Source of the DNA: Halostagnicola sp. A-GB9-2 | Lineage (GTDB): Archaea; Halobacteriota; Halobacteria; Halobacteriales; Natrialbaceae | DNA: 64,000 nt | Direction of reading: 5' to 3' | NCBI RefSeq assembly: GCF_030068615.1 | Contig: NZ_JASJOC010000004.1 | Coordinates: 1-64,000 of the forward strand | In this document: piece by piece, positions 37,274 through 47,104 of the stretch | How the letters are laid out: each line of letters begins with the position of its first letter | Position numbering within the stretch: the first letter of the stretch is position 1 | Program-made: the position numbers and the translations under genes | The notes under the pieces: model-generated | The model's input: the letters and a program-made list of their open reading frames with translations, nothing else | Told to the model about the DNA's origin: nothing | Databases searched by the model: none

Positions 37274-37918
37274 ATGACCATCGTCGCTTTCGACTTCGAC
37301 GGAACGCTCTCCGATTCAGAAATGACCGTCCTGCTCGGCGACCGATGCGGGGTCGCCGACGAGATGGAAGCGATCACCGAACGCGCGATGAACGACGAAA
37401 TCGGCTACGCGAAGAGTCTCCGCGATCGCGCAGCGCTGCTCGAGGGACTCTCCGAAGCCGAGGCCCAGTCCGCCTTCGACGAGGTCGAACTCCGCGAGGG
37501 AACGGCAGGGCTGATTCGATCGCTCAATGACGCCGGCGTCACCACCGCGATTCTGACCGGCGGCTTCAAGCGCGGCGTCGCGACGGCGCTCGAGGGCGAG
37601 GGCGTCGCCGTCGATTACATCGTGTCGAACGAACTCCCGATCGAAGACGGTGAACTAACCGGAGACGTCGAGGGTCCCCTCATCGAAGGGACGAAAGATA
37701 CCGCACTCGAGAGCCTCGCCGGCGACGTCGGGGTCTCGATGGCGGAAACGGTTGCCGTCGGCGACGGTGCGAACGACCTCCCGATGCTCGAGGTTGCCGG
37801 ACTTCCGATCGGGTTCGATCCGAAACCGGCCGTCGAACCGGCCTGCGAGGTCGTCGTCACGTCGATGGCCGAGGTTCGAGATACGTTGCTCGCCGAAGGC
37901 GTCCTCGATCGAACGTAA
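37274..37918 (+). CDS. serB: HAD-family phosphatase, phosphoserine phosphatase-like
   Basis: A 214-residue HAD enzyme. Motif I FDFDGTL (nucleophile Asp8, acid/base Asp10), motif II ILTGG, motif III lysine in IEGTKDTAL, and motif IV GDGANDLPML are all present. The cap between motif I and II is helical, as in SerB. The final step of serine synthesis is the likely role, though related HADs act on other substrates. It is divergent from the zinc-ribbon gene. Confidence 0.9.
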   Translation: MTIVAFDFDGTLSDSEMTVLLGDRCGVADEMEAITERAMNDEIGYAKSLRDRAALLEGLSEAEAQSAFDEVELREGTAGLIRSLNDAGVTTAILTGGFKRGVATALEGEGVAVDYIVSNELPIEDGELTGDVEGPLIEGTKDTALESLAGDVGVSMAETVAVGDGANDLPMLEVAGLPIGFDPKPAVEPACEVVVTSMAEVRDTLLAEGVLDRT

Positions 37919-37975
37919 AGACGAATAGTCGTCCGAGCGACATCGATTCTCCCGAGTCGGTTCCTGTGAGACGAG

Positions 37976-38422
37976 CTACGACGATACCTCGTCGGACTCG
38001 GACTGAACCGAGTCCGCTGTTCGCGAACGGGGTGACTCGGTTCGTCCAGACAAGTGATAGACGAACACTGCGATTGCTCCCCCAATCAGCGCGATCGAGA
38101 GCACGGTGCCAACCGTCGTCAAAACCAGCGACGAGTCGACGGCGACCGCGATCGCTTCGGACTCTTCGGCCCCCGCCCCGCCAGTAGCGGTCCCCGTTCC
38201 CTCTTCCTCGGGAATCCAGGTCGAAATCTCAGCAAGAACGACCGAGAGGAGAACGTAACTCGAGACGAAGAACGTTCCGGCTATCGCACCGCTTTTGGCC
38301 GTTTCCTTGAGTCTCGCTTCCCGCAGTGTCTGGACGAGGAGAAAGCCGGCGGTCGAAAGCACGACGATCGGAACGAGCGCCGTTACGTGGGACGTAAGGC
38401 TACTGTACACGCTGAACCCCAT
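37976..38422 (-). CDS. four-TM membrane protein
   Basis: A 148-residue protein with hydrophobic segments near residues 11-28, 45-65, 90-112 and 113-125, and a Gly/Thr/Glu loop (70-87). The acidic/Ser tail (130-148) is typical. It starts one base after the previous gene ends, so the two are expressed together. No function is recognised. Confidence 0.75.
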   Translation of the reverse strand: MGFSVYSSLTSHVTALVPIVVLSTAGFLLVQTLREARLKETAKSGAIAGTFFVSSYVLLSVVLAEISTWIPEEEGTGTATGGAGAEESEAIAVAVDSSLVLTTVGTVLSIALIGGAIAVFVYHLSGRTESPRSRTADSVQSESDEVSS

Positions 38423-38755
38423 CTATATCGGCTCCTCGCCGTTCATGATCGTTGCACCCTGACTCCCTAACACGGTTAGCCCGGTGACCACCCACCGGCT
38501 CGGTTCCTGGTCTCCCCCTGCGAACAGTCCGGCGGAGAACATCGCCCCTACTAACTGGTAACATATCGCATAGACCGCGACGAACGAACCGACGCCGAAC
38601 CCGAGTCCGACTTTACTCGAGCGGACGACCGATCCGACGAGTGCGAGTCCGTCACGTCCCGGATCATCGCCGCCACTCGAGGCGTCGCCCGAACCTACCT
38701 CGTCTTCCTGTTCGTCCACCGCTGGGCCTTTGTCGTACTCGAGTTGTCTGTCCAT
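38423..38755 (-). CDS. two-TM membrane protein with acidic N-terminus
   Basis: A 110-residue protein from ATG 38755 (MDRQLEYDKGP). A charged N-terminal region (1-45) is followed by hydrophobic segments about 48-75 and 90-105. It is the first gene of a pair with the downstream four-TM protein, directly abutting it. Both may form one complex; the role is unknown. Confidence 0.75.
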   Translation of the reverse strand: MDRQLEYDKGPAVDEQEDEVGSGDASSGGDDPGRDGLALVGSVVRSSKVGLGFGVGSFVAVYAICYQLVGAMFSAGLFAGGDQEPSRWVVTGLTVLGSQGATIMNGEEPI

Positions 38756-38875
38756 TGTCACAATTATTTCAGGCAAAAGGAATGTGCGTTTCGGTCTAGC
38801 GGAGTGGAATCGGGCGTTGACTTCGATAAAGCACGTCGAATCGACCGCCGACGAGAGAACGCCGAATCGGACCAG

Positions 38876-40081
38876 TTACTTCGAAAACAGACTCGTGTGT
38901 ACCGGCGCGAACGCCTCCGGTTCCTCCTCGTCTTCGGCCGTGTCCGTGATCGCACGCCCCTCGAGGCCCGTGGAGAGAAGCGCCGACAGCGGCGGGCCAA
39001 CCTTCTCGGGTTCGACGAGGAAGGCGTCGTGGCCGTGGTCGGATTCGACGACGTGGTGGGAGGCGTCGACGCCCGCGTCGCGACAGGCTTCGGCGAGGAC
39101 CTCGGCCTGTTCGACGGTGAAGTGCCAGTCTCCGGTAAACGAAAGGATGAGCAGTTCGCCCTCGAACGCCGCGAGCGCGTCCGCGTCGGATTCATAGCCC
39201 GCCGCGAGGTCGAAGTCGTCCATCGCGCGAGTCAGGTAGAGGTAGCTGTTGGCGTCGTACCGGTCCGTGAACTTCTCCGCCTGGTAATCGAGGTAGGACT
39301 CGACTTCTCGGTACGGAAAGAACGCGCCGGCCGGATCCGTCGGCTTCTCTCGAGTCGCCTCGCGACCCGCCGATCGGCGACCGAACTTGCGGGCCATCGA
39401 GGCCTTCGAGAGGTACATGATGTGGCCGATCTGGCGGGCTCGAGCGAGGCCGTCGGTGGGCTCGGGGCCGCCGTAGTAGTGGCCCTCGTTCCAGTTCGGG
39501 TCGGTCGTGATCGCTCGCCGGGCGACGGTATCGAGGGCGAGACACTGCGCGTCAAGTCGGGCCGCGGCCGCGACCGATGCGGCGTACTCGATGTCGTCGG
39601 GGTACCGTCGAAGCCAGTCGAGGACGTTCATGCCGCCGACGCTGCCCCCGATGACTGCGTGGAGGCGGCCGACGCCGAGTTCGTCGAGCAGTTTCCGCTG
39701 GGAGCGCGTCCAGTCGCCGACCGTGACGGGCGGAAAGTCGGTGCCGTAGGGCTCGCCCGTCTCAGGGTTCGTACTCGAGGGGCCGGTCGTCCCGTAACAC
39801 GACCCCGGCGCGTTCGCACAGACGACGTAGTACTCGGTGGTGTCGATGGCCTTTCCGGGGCCGACGACGTCGCCCCACCAGGCTCGAGCCTGTCCCGCGG
39901 TCTGATCGCCCGAATCGGGGCGGCGGGCGACGTGGGCGCTGCCGGTCAGCGCGTGACAGATTAAGACTGCGTTATCGCCCGTGAACTCGCCGTAGGTCTC
40001 GTAGGCGACCTCAAGCGAGGGGATCGACTCGCCACTCTCGAAGGTGAACTCGCCAAGGTCGACAGTCTCTTTAGTCGTCAT
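38876..40081 (-). CDS. metX: homoserine O-acetyltransferase
   Basis: A 401-residue alpha/beta hydrolase that acetylates homoserine. The nucleophile is the Ser of [12 protein letters not shown], and later blocks [27 protein letters not shown] and [15 protein letters not shown] carry the Asp and His of the triad. The start ATG 40081 overlaps the stop of metY by four bases, so the frame open further upstream is not used. Its product is the substrate of the metY enzyme. Confidence 0.95.
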   Translation of the reverse strand: MTTKETVDLGEFTFESGESIPSLEVAYETYGEFTGDNAVLICHALTGSAHVARRPDSGDQTAGQARAWWGDVVGPGKAIDTTEYYVVCANAPGSCYGTTGPSSTNPETGEPYGTDFPPVTVGDWTRSQRKLLDELGVGRLHAVIGGSVGGMNVLDWLRRYPDDIEYAASVAAAARLDAQCLALDTVARRAITTDPNWNEGHYYGGPEPTDGLARARQIGHIMYLSKASMARKFGRRSAGREATREKPTDPAGAFFPYREVESYLDYQAEKFTDRYDANSYLYLTRAMDDFDLAAGYESDADALAAFEGELLILSFTGDWHFTVEQAEVLAEACRDAGVDASHHVVESDHGHDAFLVEPEKVGPPLSALLSTGLEGRAITDTAEDEEEPEAFAPVHTSLFSK

Positions 40082-41442
40082 GGCCGCTCCTCCGCGGGTT
40101 CTCCTCGATTCTCGGTGCTCGAGTCCGAACTGGCCGCCGACGCCGTCTCGATCGCCGAGTCGATATCCGCGAGGATATCCGCAGGGTCCTCGATGCCGAC
40201 CGAAAGTCGGACCAGGTCCGGCGTGACGCCGGCATCTTTCTGTTCTTCCGGGGAAAGCTGTCCGTGAGTCGTACTCGCGGGGTGGATCACGAGCGTCTTC
40301 GCGTCGCCGATGTTCGCGAGGAACTGGGCGACCTCGACTTCCTCGCAGAAGCGTTTGCCGGCCTGGAAGCCCCCTTCCAGTCCGAAGGCGATCATCCCGC
40401 CGAAATCGGAGAGATACTCGGAGGCGTTGTCGTGGGTCGGGTGGGTCTTCAGGCCCGGATGCGTGACCCACGCCACATCGTCGTGATCGGCCAGGTACTC
40501 CGCGACGATAGTCGCGTTCTCGCAGTGTTTGTCCATCCGCAGGGGCAGGGACTCGAGTCCCTGCAGGGTCTGCCAGGCGTCGAACGGCGACTGCTGGTTC
40601 CCGAGACTGCGCGTCGAACGGAATCGAACCGTCGCGGCCAGCGGCGCGTCGGGAAAGTCCCGCGAAAAGTCGACGTCGTGGTAGGCGTGATTCTGTCCGG
40701 AAATCTCGTCGTAACCGTGTTCGCCCCACGGGAAGTCGCCGCCGTCGACGAGGATGCCGCCGACGGTCGTCCCCGAGCCGTGGAGCCACTTGGTGGTCGA
40801 CTCCCAGACGACGTCCGCGCCGTGTTCGAGCGGACGGCAAAGATGCGGCGTCGCGAACGTGTTATCGACGACGAGCGGCACGCCGTGATCGTGGGCGATG
40901 GTCGAGAGACGGTCGAAATCGGGCGTCACAAGGGAGGGATTGCCGATCGTTTCGACGTGGACGAAGGCGGTGTCCTCATCAATTGCTTCCTCGTAGGCGT
41001 CGTACTCGAGCGTGGGAACAAGTCGAGTCTCGATATCCCGCCTGGAGGCAGTTTTCGCGAAGTAGGCGGTCGTCCCGCCGTAGGTGTCCGTCGAGAGGAC
41101 GACGTTGTCGCCCGCCTCGGCGAGGACGAGGACCGCCGAGTCGAGGGCGGCCATCCCGCTCGCAGTCGCCACCGCACCGGGTGCGCCCTCGAGCGATGCC
41201 ATCCGCCGTTCGAGGGTCTCGACGGTGGGGTTCGAAATCCGCGAGTAGATGTGCCCCTCGCTCTCGAGGGCGTAAAGATCCGCAGCGCTGTCGGCATCGT
41301 CGAAAACGTAGGAGGTCGTCTGGTAGAGTGGTGGGGCCATCGCGCCCGTCTCGGGGTCGGGAGACTGTCCGGCGTGGACGCTTCGCGTTCCGAATCGACA
41401 CCGTTCGGGTTCGTCGGTCCCGTCGCTCCTGTCGTCGCTCAT
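40078..41442 (-). CDS. metY: O-acetylhomoserine sulfhydrylase (PLP)
   Basis: A 454-residue Cys/Met-metabolism enzyme that makes homocysteine from O-acetylhomoserine and sulfide. The family start [29 protein letters not shown] and the PLP lysine in [15 protein letters not shown] are present. The length (about 430-455) is right for MetY and longer than cystathionine synthases. ATG 41442 is chosen; ATG 41451 three codons earlier is equally possible. First gene of the metY-metX pair. The C-terminal tail (about 430-454) is acidic/Ser-rich and disordered. Confidence 0.95.
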   Translation of the reverse strand: MSDDRSDGTDEPERCRFGTRSVHAGQSPDPETGAMAPPLYQTTSYVFDDADSAADLYALESEGHIYSRISNPTVETLERRMASLEGAPGAVATASGMAALDSAVLVLAEAGDNVVLSTDTYGGTTAYFAKTASRRDIETRLVPTLEYDAYEEAIDEDTAFVHVETIGNPSLVTPDFDRLSTIAHDHGVPLVVDNTFATPHLCRPLEHGADVVWESTTKWLHGSGTTVGGILVDGGDFPWGEHGYDEISGQNHAYHDVDFSRDFPDAPLAATVRFRSTRSLGNQQSPFDAWQTLQGLESLPLRMDKHCENATIVAEYLADHDDVAWVTHPGLKTHPTHDNASEYLSDFGGMIAFGLEGGFQAGKRFCEEVEVAQFLANIGDAKTLVIHPASTTHGQLSPEEQKDAGVTPDLVRLSVGIEDPADILADIDSAIETASAASSDSSTENRGEPAEERP

Positions 41443-41605
41443 GTTTTGCATGCATACTTCCCCACGGACTTATGCGTCTCAGTAACGGCAAAAACCGCAG
41501 ACCTTGAGAGATGATATCTCGCACATGAGGCCATACTAGTGAGTGCGAACGACACGCAGTACCGAGACGGACGATTTCTTAGGGGAGTAGTTGCTACGCT
41601 CGAGT

Positions 41606-42835
41606 GTGTCCTCGAGTCGTCGCGATCGGATCGTCCTCGCAACCGTCGTGTTCGCGGTGTTGTTCTCGCAGCTCCTGCTCTATCCGGGGGTCGCGACCCT
41701 CGTCGAAGCCCTCGGTGCCGACCCAGGTAGCGAGTCCTCACCGTTCGCAACGACGGCGCTCGACGCGAGCATGTGGTTCCTCGTCGCGGAGTTCGCGGCG
41801 TACGTCGCCTTCGTCGGCGTCTGGGGAGCCGCAAGCGACATGACAGGCCGACGAACGCCCTTCATCGTCATCGGCGCACTCGCCGGTGCCGTCGGCTATC
41901 TCGCGCTCGCGGTAGCGCCCCTGCTCGGCTCCGTTCCCTTCGAAGGCGTACTCCTCCTGCGGGTGCTTCAAGGCGCGATGACCATCGGCGCGTTCTCGCT
42001 GACGATGACGATGCTGATGGATCTCGAGGGGGGCCACGGCAGGAATATGGGTGCCGCGGGGATCGCGATCGGACTCGGCGCGGCCCTCGGCGCTCCGATG
42101 GGGGGCCAACTCACGACGGTTCACCCGCTCGCCCCGCTGGTCGCCGCCGGGGTCTTGCTCGTCTGTGTCGGCGGGCTCGTCACTGTCGTATCCGATAGAG
42201 CACCGAGCGGTAAACGGACGGCTCGAGACCTTCTCGAGGGCGTTCGCCGGCGACCGACGCTCTCGATTCCCTACGCGTTCGGGTTTATCGATCGACTCAC
42301 GGCCGGGTTTTTCGCCCTCGTCGGGACGCTTTACTTTCAGGACACGTTCGGACTGGATCCCGCACAGACTGGGCTCTTGCTGGCGTGCTTTTTCGCTCCC
42401 TTCGCGCTCTTGCAGTACCCGATGGGAGCCCTCTCGGATCGAATCGGCCGAACGGTTCCGATCGTCGTCGGCTCGCTCTGTTATGGCGTCGGGATTCTGG
42501 GCGTTAACGTCGCACCGACGGTGACACTCGCAGCGCTTGCGATGGTTACGGTCGGTATTCTCGGCGCGCTCGTCTCTCCGGCGACGATGGCGCTCGTAAC
42601 CGACATCGCCGCCGACGACGAACGCGGCGTCGCGATGAGCGGATTCAACCTCGCAGGGAGCCTCGGCTTTCTGGGCGGGTTCCTCATCGGCGGCACCGTC
42701 GCCGACACGTACGGCTACGATCTGGCATTTCTCGTCGTCGGCGGCCTCGAAATCGCCATCGCGCTCGTCGCCGTTCCGATCTTCCTTAGACTATCATTAT
42801 CCGGACACAAACATGTTCGTGAGGGCGAGGCATAA
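41606..42835 (+). CDS. MFS transporter
   Basis: A 409-residue permease with 12 predicted helices. GTG 41606 puts SSSRRDRIVLATVVFAVLF directly before helix 1; a TTG at 41591 would add five residues. The motif after helix 2 is WGAASDMTGRRTPFIV, and the second half has ALSDRIGRTVPIVVG, both standard MFS A-motifs. The cargo is unknown. It is divergent from metY with 163 bp between starts. Confidence 0.9.
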   Translation: MSSSRRDRIVLATVVFAVLFSQLLLYPGVATLVEALGADPGSESSPFATTALDASMWFLVAEFAAYVAFVGVWGAASDMTGRRTPFIVIGALAGAVGYLALAVAPLLGSVPFEGVLLLRVLQGAMTIGAFSLTMTMLMDLEGGHGRNMGAAGIAIGLGAALGAPMGGQLTTVHPLAPLVAAGVLLVCVGGLVTVVSDRAPSGKRTARDLLEGVRRRPTLSIPYAFGFIDRLTAGFFALVGTLYFQDTFGLDPAQTGLLLACFFAPFALLQYPMGALSDRIGRTVPIVVGSLCYGVGILGVNVAPTVTLAALAMVTVGILGALVSPATMALVTDIAADDERGVAMSGFNLAGSLGFLGGFLIGGTVADTYGYDLAFLVVGGLEIAIALVAVPIFLRLSLSGHKHVREGEA

Positions 42836-42937
42836 AATCTACACCGGCGCGTGAACTCGTCTTCCGTTTGATTTGCGGAAAGTTGTCGGCAGTAATGTGG
42901 TATGCACACACATGACTGCGTAACGACAGAGGGAATC

Positions 42938-42948
42938 ACTTTTTATGT
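42938..42948 (+). promoter_or_regulatory. TATA box of the halocyanin-like gene
   Basis: ACTTTTTATGT lies 23-33 bp before the ATG at 42971, giving a nearly leaderless transcript. No inverted repeat that would suggest a copper regulator was seen. Confidence 0.5.
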
Positions 42949-42970
42949 ACGTAGTACCAAGAAAGTCACG

Positions 42971-43453
42971 ATGGCACGAAAGCGAACGGTCTCACGGCGA
43001 ACCGCACTGAAGGTCACAGGCGCTGCTGCGGCAACCGCGCTGGTCGCAGGATGCAGTGACGATGACGACGGGAACGGTGGCGACGATGACGATGACGGTG
43101 GCGACGACGGTGGAGAGACCATCGAACCCGGAACGGAAATCGAACTCCTCGGTTATACTGGCGGTTGGGAAGGCGTCGCACCCGAAGAAATCGAGGGCGA
43201 AGATAACCCGACACTCAACCTCGAAGAGGGCGAAGAGTACGACTTTACGTGGGAGAACGCAGACGGCGACGAGCACAACCTCGAAATCTGGGACGACGAC
43301 GGGGAGCTTGTAGACGACGAGTACCAGACTGACTTCAGCTCGAGCGAGGGAGAGACCGAGACGCTCGAGGGTGTCGAAGCAAGCGACGACATGGCAGAGT
43401 ACGTCTGCGAACCACACTCGAGTACGATGAACGGCGAAATCAACGTCGAATAA
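42971..43453 (+). CDS. halocyanin-like blue copper lipoprotein
   Basis: A 160-residue protein: Tat motif SRRTALKVTG, lipobox VAGC at about Cys28, an Asp/Gly linker (29-48), then a cupredoxin domain. Copper ligands are seen as His in DEHNLEIWDDD and Cys-x2-His-x3-Met in YVCEPHSSTMNG. The fold shuttles electrons on the outer face of the membrane in haloarchaea. It is monocistronic; the IS insertion lies 72 bp after its stop. The ATG 42971 matches the signal; the upstream GTG/ATG codons do not. Confidence 0.9.
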   Translation: MARKRTVSRRTALKVTGAAAATALVAGCSDDDDGNGGDDDDDGGDDGGETIEPGTEIELLGYTGGWEGVAPEEIEGEDNPTLNLEEGEEYDFTWENADGDEHNLEIWDDDGELVDDEYQTDFSSSEGETETLEGVEASDDMAEYVCEPHSSTMNGEINVE

Positions 43454-43525
43454 CCGTTCGGTACTGTCCGTTTTTTCGGAAACCAGAGTCGGTAGTCATT
43501 CGACCGTCGATCGATGCGTCAAATT

Positions 43526-44269
43526 GGCACTGTCTAGTTCAGCACCTCCTCGGCTGGCGTTCGGCCATTGAGTGCTTGATTCGGTCGATCGTGGTTGTAG
43601 TGGTGTCTGAAGCGTCTGAGCCAGCGTTTTGCGCTGGCCGGACTGCCCCGCCAGAAGGAGTGAAAGCGGTCAATCCGCATTGAGACGGTCTGAAACCACT
43701 TTTCGACGTGGTTTCGGTCGCTGTAGTTGAGCTGACCGTTCAATTCGTGACGAGCGAGGGCAGTCAGATAGCCGCCAGCATCGACAAGAAACTCTGTCTC
43801 GTCGATTTCGTGTTTCTCGGTGAGTCGGTGCAAGAACGCCGCCGCGGGGTCAGTCCCGCGGCGGCTGTAGACGTCGATTTCGAGCAGTAGCTTCGATTCT
43901 GTGTCGATCGCGGCGTACAACCACTTTTTCTCGCCGTCTACCTCGATCTGTTTCTCATCGACCGCGACCCGCGACGGCGCAGCCGTCGGCGGGTCGCTCT
44001 GGGCCTCTGATAATCTGTGCGTCCAGTTCCAGATTGCGCCGTGAGAACGGTCAATACCGAGTAATTCGAGGACTGCGACAACCTCCCGAACTGACAATCC
44101 CATCGAATGCAGGCGCACCCCGAACACCCTGACGGGTGTCGGGGTGCGCTCGTTCTCCCAAACCTCATCACAATCCACGTCTAAGGTCTCTCTGAGCAGG
44201 TTGGCGAGTTGCATTGGACACTTCTCGCCACCACCTGCTCATTCCTCAAACTCTCATCTAGACAGTGCC
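43526..44269. mobile_element. intact IS6-type insertion sequence, 744 bp
   Basis: Terminal inverted repeats GGCACTGTCTAG (43526-43537) and CTAGACAGTGCC (44258-44269) bound one transposase gene. Outside them lie identical 8-bp direct repeats, GTCAAATT at 43518-43525 and 44270-44277, which is the target duplication size of the IS6 family. The perfect duplication and the undamaged gene show a recent insertion into the gap between the halocyanin-like gene and the EamA gene. Confidence 0.93.
43534..44214 (-). CDS. IS6-family transposase
   Basis: A 226-residue DDE transposase. The catalytic triad is visible as the Asp of VAVDEKQIEVDG, the Asp of FLVDAGGYLTAL and the Glu of NHVEKWFQTVSMRID. A helix-turn-helix-like start (GLSVREVVAVLELLGIDRSHGAIWNW) binds the ends. 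The length is typical, and there is no frameshift. The stop codon falls inside the left terminal repeat, so the element is fully compact. Confidence 0.95.
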   Translation of the reverse strand: MQLANLLRETLDVDCDEVWENERTPTPVRVFGVRLHSMGLSVREVVAVLELLGIDRSHGAIWNWTHRLSEAQSDPPTAAPSRVAVDEKQIEVDGEKKWLYAAIDTESKLLLEIDVYSRRGTDPAAAFLHRLTEKHEIDETEFLVDAGGYLTALARHELNGQLNYSDRNHVEKWFQTVSMRIDRFHSFWRGSPASAKRWLRRFRHHYNHDRPNQALNGRTPAEEVLN

Positions 44270-44432
44270 GTCAAATTGGGTCCTAAATCGAGCCGACAAG
44301 TCGACACCTCGACAAATACCCGTACCTATCGACACGACGAGTCCCTTTTCGAGCATCCCGTTTCGCTGACAGTCGACCGGTTCAGAGTATGTCATAGGAA
44401 TTAGTACCATACGCAACCACACCCACGTTCCA

Positions 44433-44447
44433 CGATAACATTTATCG
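44433..44447. promoter_or_regulatory. CGATAA-CAT-TTATCG dyad
   Basis: A hyphenated perfect dyad 76-90 bp before the EamA start and just upstream of the folding leader. Its AT-rich centre resembles the TATA position for a transcript that would start near 44470, so it could be operator and promoter together. Confidence 0.45.
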
Positions 44448-44454
44448 AAGAATT

Positions 44455-44515
44455 TGGGAGGTAGAGGAGCTCTATGTCCGACATAACAACATACAAGTGC
44501 TCGAGTCACCTCCCA
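44455..44515 (+). promoter_or_regulatory. foldable leader upstream of the EamA gene
   Basis: Outer arms TGGGAGGT (44455-44462) and ACCTCCCA (44508-44515) pair perfectly over a 45-base interior. Within it TAGAG-GAG-CTCTA and ATGT-CCG-ACAT form two more short hairpins, giving a three-way-junction shape. The right outer arm ends 7 bases before the ATG at 44523, so the fold would affect access to the start codon. No known riboswitch consensus is recognised. Confidence 0.4.
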
Positions 44516-44522
44516 TAATAAA

Positions 44523-45557
44523 ATGAATTCACAGAGAGATATTCTCCTCTTCGCCGCGCTTGCACTCGCTTGGGGAACCGCGTTCAGTGCGATCGAAATC
44601 GGACTCACGTCGCTTCCGCCGATCCTCTTTGCCGCCTTTCGGCTCGATGTCGCCACCCTCCTGTTCGTCGCCGTCGTCGCCGTGTTAGGCCTCGAGTGGC
44701 GACCGCGAACGCGCGCCGACGTAATCGCGATCACCGTCGGCGGCGTGCTCCTCGTGGGCGCTCACTACGGACTGCTGTTCGTCGGACAGCTGTACGTCTC
44801 GAGCGCCGTCGCCGCGATCGTGCTGAGCCTGACGCCGATCGTCACGCCGCCGATCGCGCTCGCATTGCTCCCGAGCGAACGGATTCGCCCGCCCGCCGCC
44901 GTCGGCCTGATGCTGGGCCTCGTCGGCGTCGTCGTCATCGCCCTCTCGGGCGGTTCGATCGGCGGCCAGGCCCTCGGCGTGGGACTGTTGTTCGGATCCG
45001 CGATCTCGATCGCCATCGGTTCCGTCGTCCTCGAGCGAACGCGGGGGACGCTTCCCGTCGTCTCGCTCCAGACGTGGGCGATGGGGGTCGGTGCCCTCAC
45101 GTTGCACGGCCTGAGCGGACTCCACCCCGGAGAACGCTTCGTCACGTCGGCGTTCACGACCGAAATCGTCGCCGCACTCGCGTACCTCGGGGTCGTCTCG
45201 ACGGCTGGCGGCTTCCTCGCGTACTTCGTCCTGCTCGAGCGGGTCGGCGCGACGGAGCTCAGCCTGGTCAACTACACCTCCCCCGTGATCGCCGCCGTCT
45301 TCGGCTGGCTTCTGCTTGGCGAGTCGATCACGGTCGCGACGATCGCGGGCTTCGGCCTGATCGTCCTCGGCTTTACGCTCTGTAAGATCGACAGCCTCTG
45401 GAAGCTCGTTCGGCCGATAGTCGAGGACGGATACACGCGTCCGTCGGTGCCGACGAACGGGTTTGTGGTCCGGCGGAATCCGTACGTCCGCTCTACGAAT
45501 CGCAACAACGAGGGGCGTTCGGCACCGAAGTCTCGTTCGTCTCCGGGTGCCGACTGA
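44523..45557 (+). CDS. EamA/DMT-family transporter
   Basis: A 344-residue membrane protein with ten helices in two EamA repeats. The first (1-140) contains WGTAFSAIEIGLTSLPPILFAAFRL and the second (150-290) AYLGVVSTAGGFLAYFVLLERVGATELSLVNYTSPVIAAVFGWLLLGE, the best-conserved EamA block. A hydrophilic tail of about 50 residues follows, unusual for the family. Substrates range from amino acids to metabolites and none can be chosen. The upstream leader may control it. Confidence 0.92.
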   Translation: MNSQRDILLFAALALAWGTAFSAIEIGLTSLPPILFAAFRLDVATLLFVAVVAVLGLEWRPRTRADVIAITVGGVLLVGAHYGLLFVGQLYVSSAVAAIVLSLTPIVTPPIALALLPSERIRPPAAVGLMLGLVGVVVIALSGGSIGGQALGVGLLFGSAISIAIGSVVLERTRGTLPVVSLQTWAMGVGALTLHGLSGLHPGERFVTSAFTTEIVAALAYLGVVSTAGGFLAYFVLLERVGATELSLVNYTSPVIAAVFGWLLLGESITVATIAGFGLIVLGFTLCKIDSLWKLVRPIVEDGYTRPSVPTNGFVVRRNPYVRSTNRNNEGRSAPKSRSSPGAD

Positions 45558-45769
45558 ACGCTCTTTTGGATGTCGACTGAATTCGTCTCCAAGCGACGAT
45601 CGAACTCTCGAATCACACGCGAGTCGATGCGAGGTGATATCGACAATCGAGGTCGTCATTCCCCGTTCACTCGAGGGCGAGTAAAATCGAGACGGGCGCT
45701 CCGAATTCGGTGCGCCATCAAAAGTACCATACCGACGCGCGACCCAGTAGCTCCTATCAGGTGGTTTTC

Positions 45770-46882
45770 GTGACCAAAAAAAGCGAGTATCAAGACGACT
45801 ACCCCGACAAGACGCTGTATATTCCGGGCCCGACCGAAGTTCGAGAGGACGTTATCGAGGCCATGTGCGAGCCGATGTTCGGCCACCGCATGGACCGAAT
45901 GACGGATCTCTACACGACCATCGTCGAGGACACGAAGGAGTTCCTCGGCACCGACAACGACGTCATCATCCTCACGGGCTCGGGCACCGAATTCTGGGAA
46001 GCCTCGACGCTCAACCTCGTCGATGAGAACATCCTCGTCCCGACCTGTGGGAGCTTCAGCGAACGCCACGCCAACGTCGCCGAACGGCTCGGTAAAACCG
46101 TCGACCGACTCGAGTACGAGTGGGGTCAGGCGATCAAACCCGAAGACATCCGCGAGACGCTCGAAGAGAGCGACAAGCACTACGACGTGGTCGCGACCGT
46201 CATGAACGAGTCCTCGACCGGCGTCCGCAATCCGATCGAAGAGATCGGCGACGTCATCGCCGAGTATCCGGACACCTATTTCGTCGTCGACGCCGTCTCC
46301 GCGCTGGGCGGCGACTACGTCGACATCGACGAGCACAACATTGACGTGATTTTCACGTCCACCCAGAAGGCCTTCGCCATGCCGCCCGGCCTGGCAGTCT
46401 GTGTCGTCAGCGAAGACGCCTACGAGGCCGAACTCGAGTCCGATTCGGCCTCGTGGTACGGCGGCTTCCAGCGCACGATCGACTACTACGACCGGAAGGG
46501 CCAGACCCACTCTACGCCCGCCATCCCGATCATGCTCGCCTACCGACAGCAGATGAAACATATGCTTGAGGAAGGCCACGACGGGCGCGACCAGCGCCAC
46601 CGGGAGATGGCCGAGTACACCCGCGAGTGGGCTCGCGAGCACTTCGATATGTTCCCCGAGGAGGGCTATGAATCCCGGACGGTGAGCTGTATCGAGAACA
46701 CCCAGGGGATCGACGTCGCCGAAACCATCGACGCCGTGAGCGAGGAGTACGACATGGTCTTCTCGAACGGCTACGGCTCCGCACTCGGCGAGAAGACGTT
46801 CCGCATCGGCCACATGGGCGAGCACGATCTCGAGAGCATCAAGGAGCTAACCGACGCGATCGAAGACGTCGCGGATTTGTAG
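45770..46882 (+). CDS. class V aminotransferase, serine-pyruvate/alanine-glyoxylate type
   Basis: A 370-residue PLP enzyme. The fold-type-I motifs are LYIPGPTEVREDVIEAM, the PLP ring stack and phosphate region ILTGSGTEFWEA, VVDAVSALGGDYVDIDEHNID, and the Schiff-base lysine in STQKAFAMPPGLA. GTG 45770 is favoured because the conserved core begins soon after; the upstream ATG at 45710 gives an unrelated leader. Likely roles are serine-glyoxylate or alanine-glyoxylate transamination, not distinguished here. Confidence 0.92.
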   Translation: MTKKSEYQDDYPDKTLYIPGPTEVREDVIEAMCEPMFGHRMDRMTDLYTTIVEDTKEFLGTDNDVIILTGSGTEFWEASTLNLVDENILVPTCGSFSERHANVAERLGKTVDRLEYEWGQAIKPEDIRETLEESDKHYDVVATVMNESSTGVRNPIEEIGDVIAEYPDTYFVVDAVSALGGDYVDIDEHNIDVIFTSTQKAFAMPPGLAVCVVSEDAYEAELESDSASWYGGFQRTIDYYDRKGQTHSTPAIPIMLAYRQQMKHMLEEGHDGRDQRHREMAEYTREWAREHFDMFPEEGYESRTVSCIENTQGIDVAETIDAVSEEYDMVFSNGYGSALGEKTFRIGHMGEHDLESIKELTDAIEDVADL

Positions 46883-47104
46883 AGACATCTCGAAGAGTGG
46901 CCGGAAGCAGTCGTGGAACCGCCACGCATCACGGACTTCTCGGCATCGACAGGGCTGTTTGGTGACATTGAAAACGGTATTTGTTATCCGTCAGTTTCAA
47001 AGACAACGGTATAGGGTTGTATTCTCCGAAAACAACCGACTACGGTTGTGTTTTCGGCCTCTCAAACGTAAATCGCGATCACGCCGATTAGCCACCCACA
47101 CCCG

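Noticed and set aside
38876-40840. Extended frame for metX with a long N-terminal extension
   Set aside because: The extra 253 residues are read through metY in another frame; the true start is the ATG at 40081, which overlaps the metY stop.
44455-44515. Known riboswitch (for example fluoride or guanidine class)
   Set aside because: No conserved core bases of a known class were recognised; only a stem pattern is visible.
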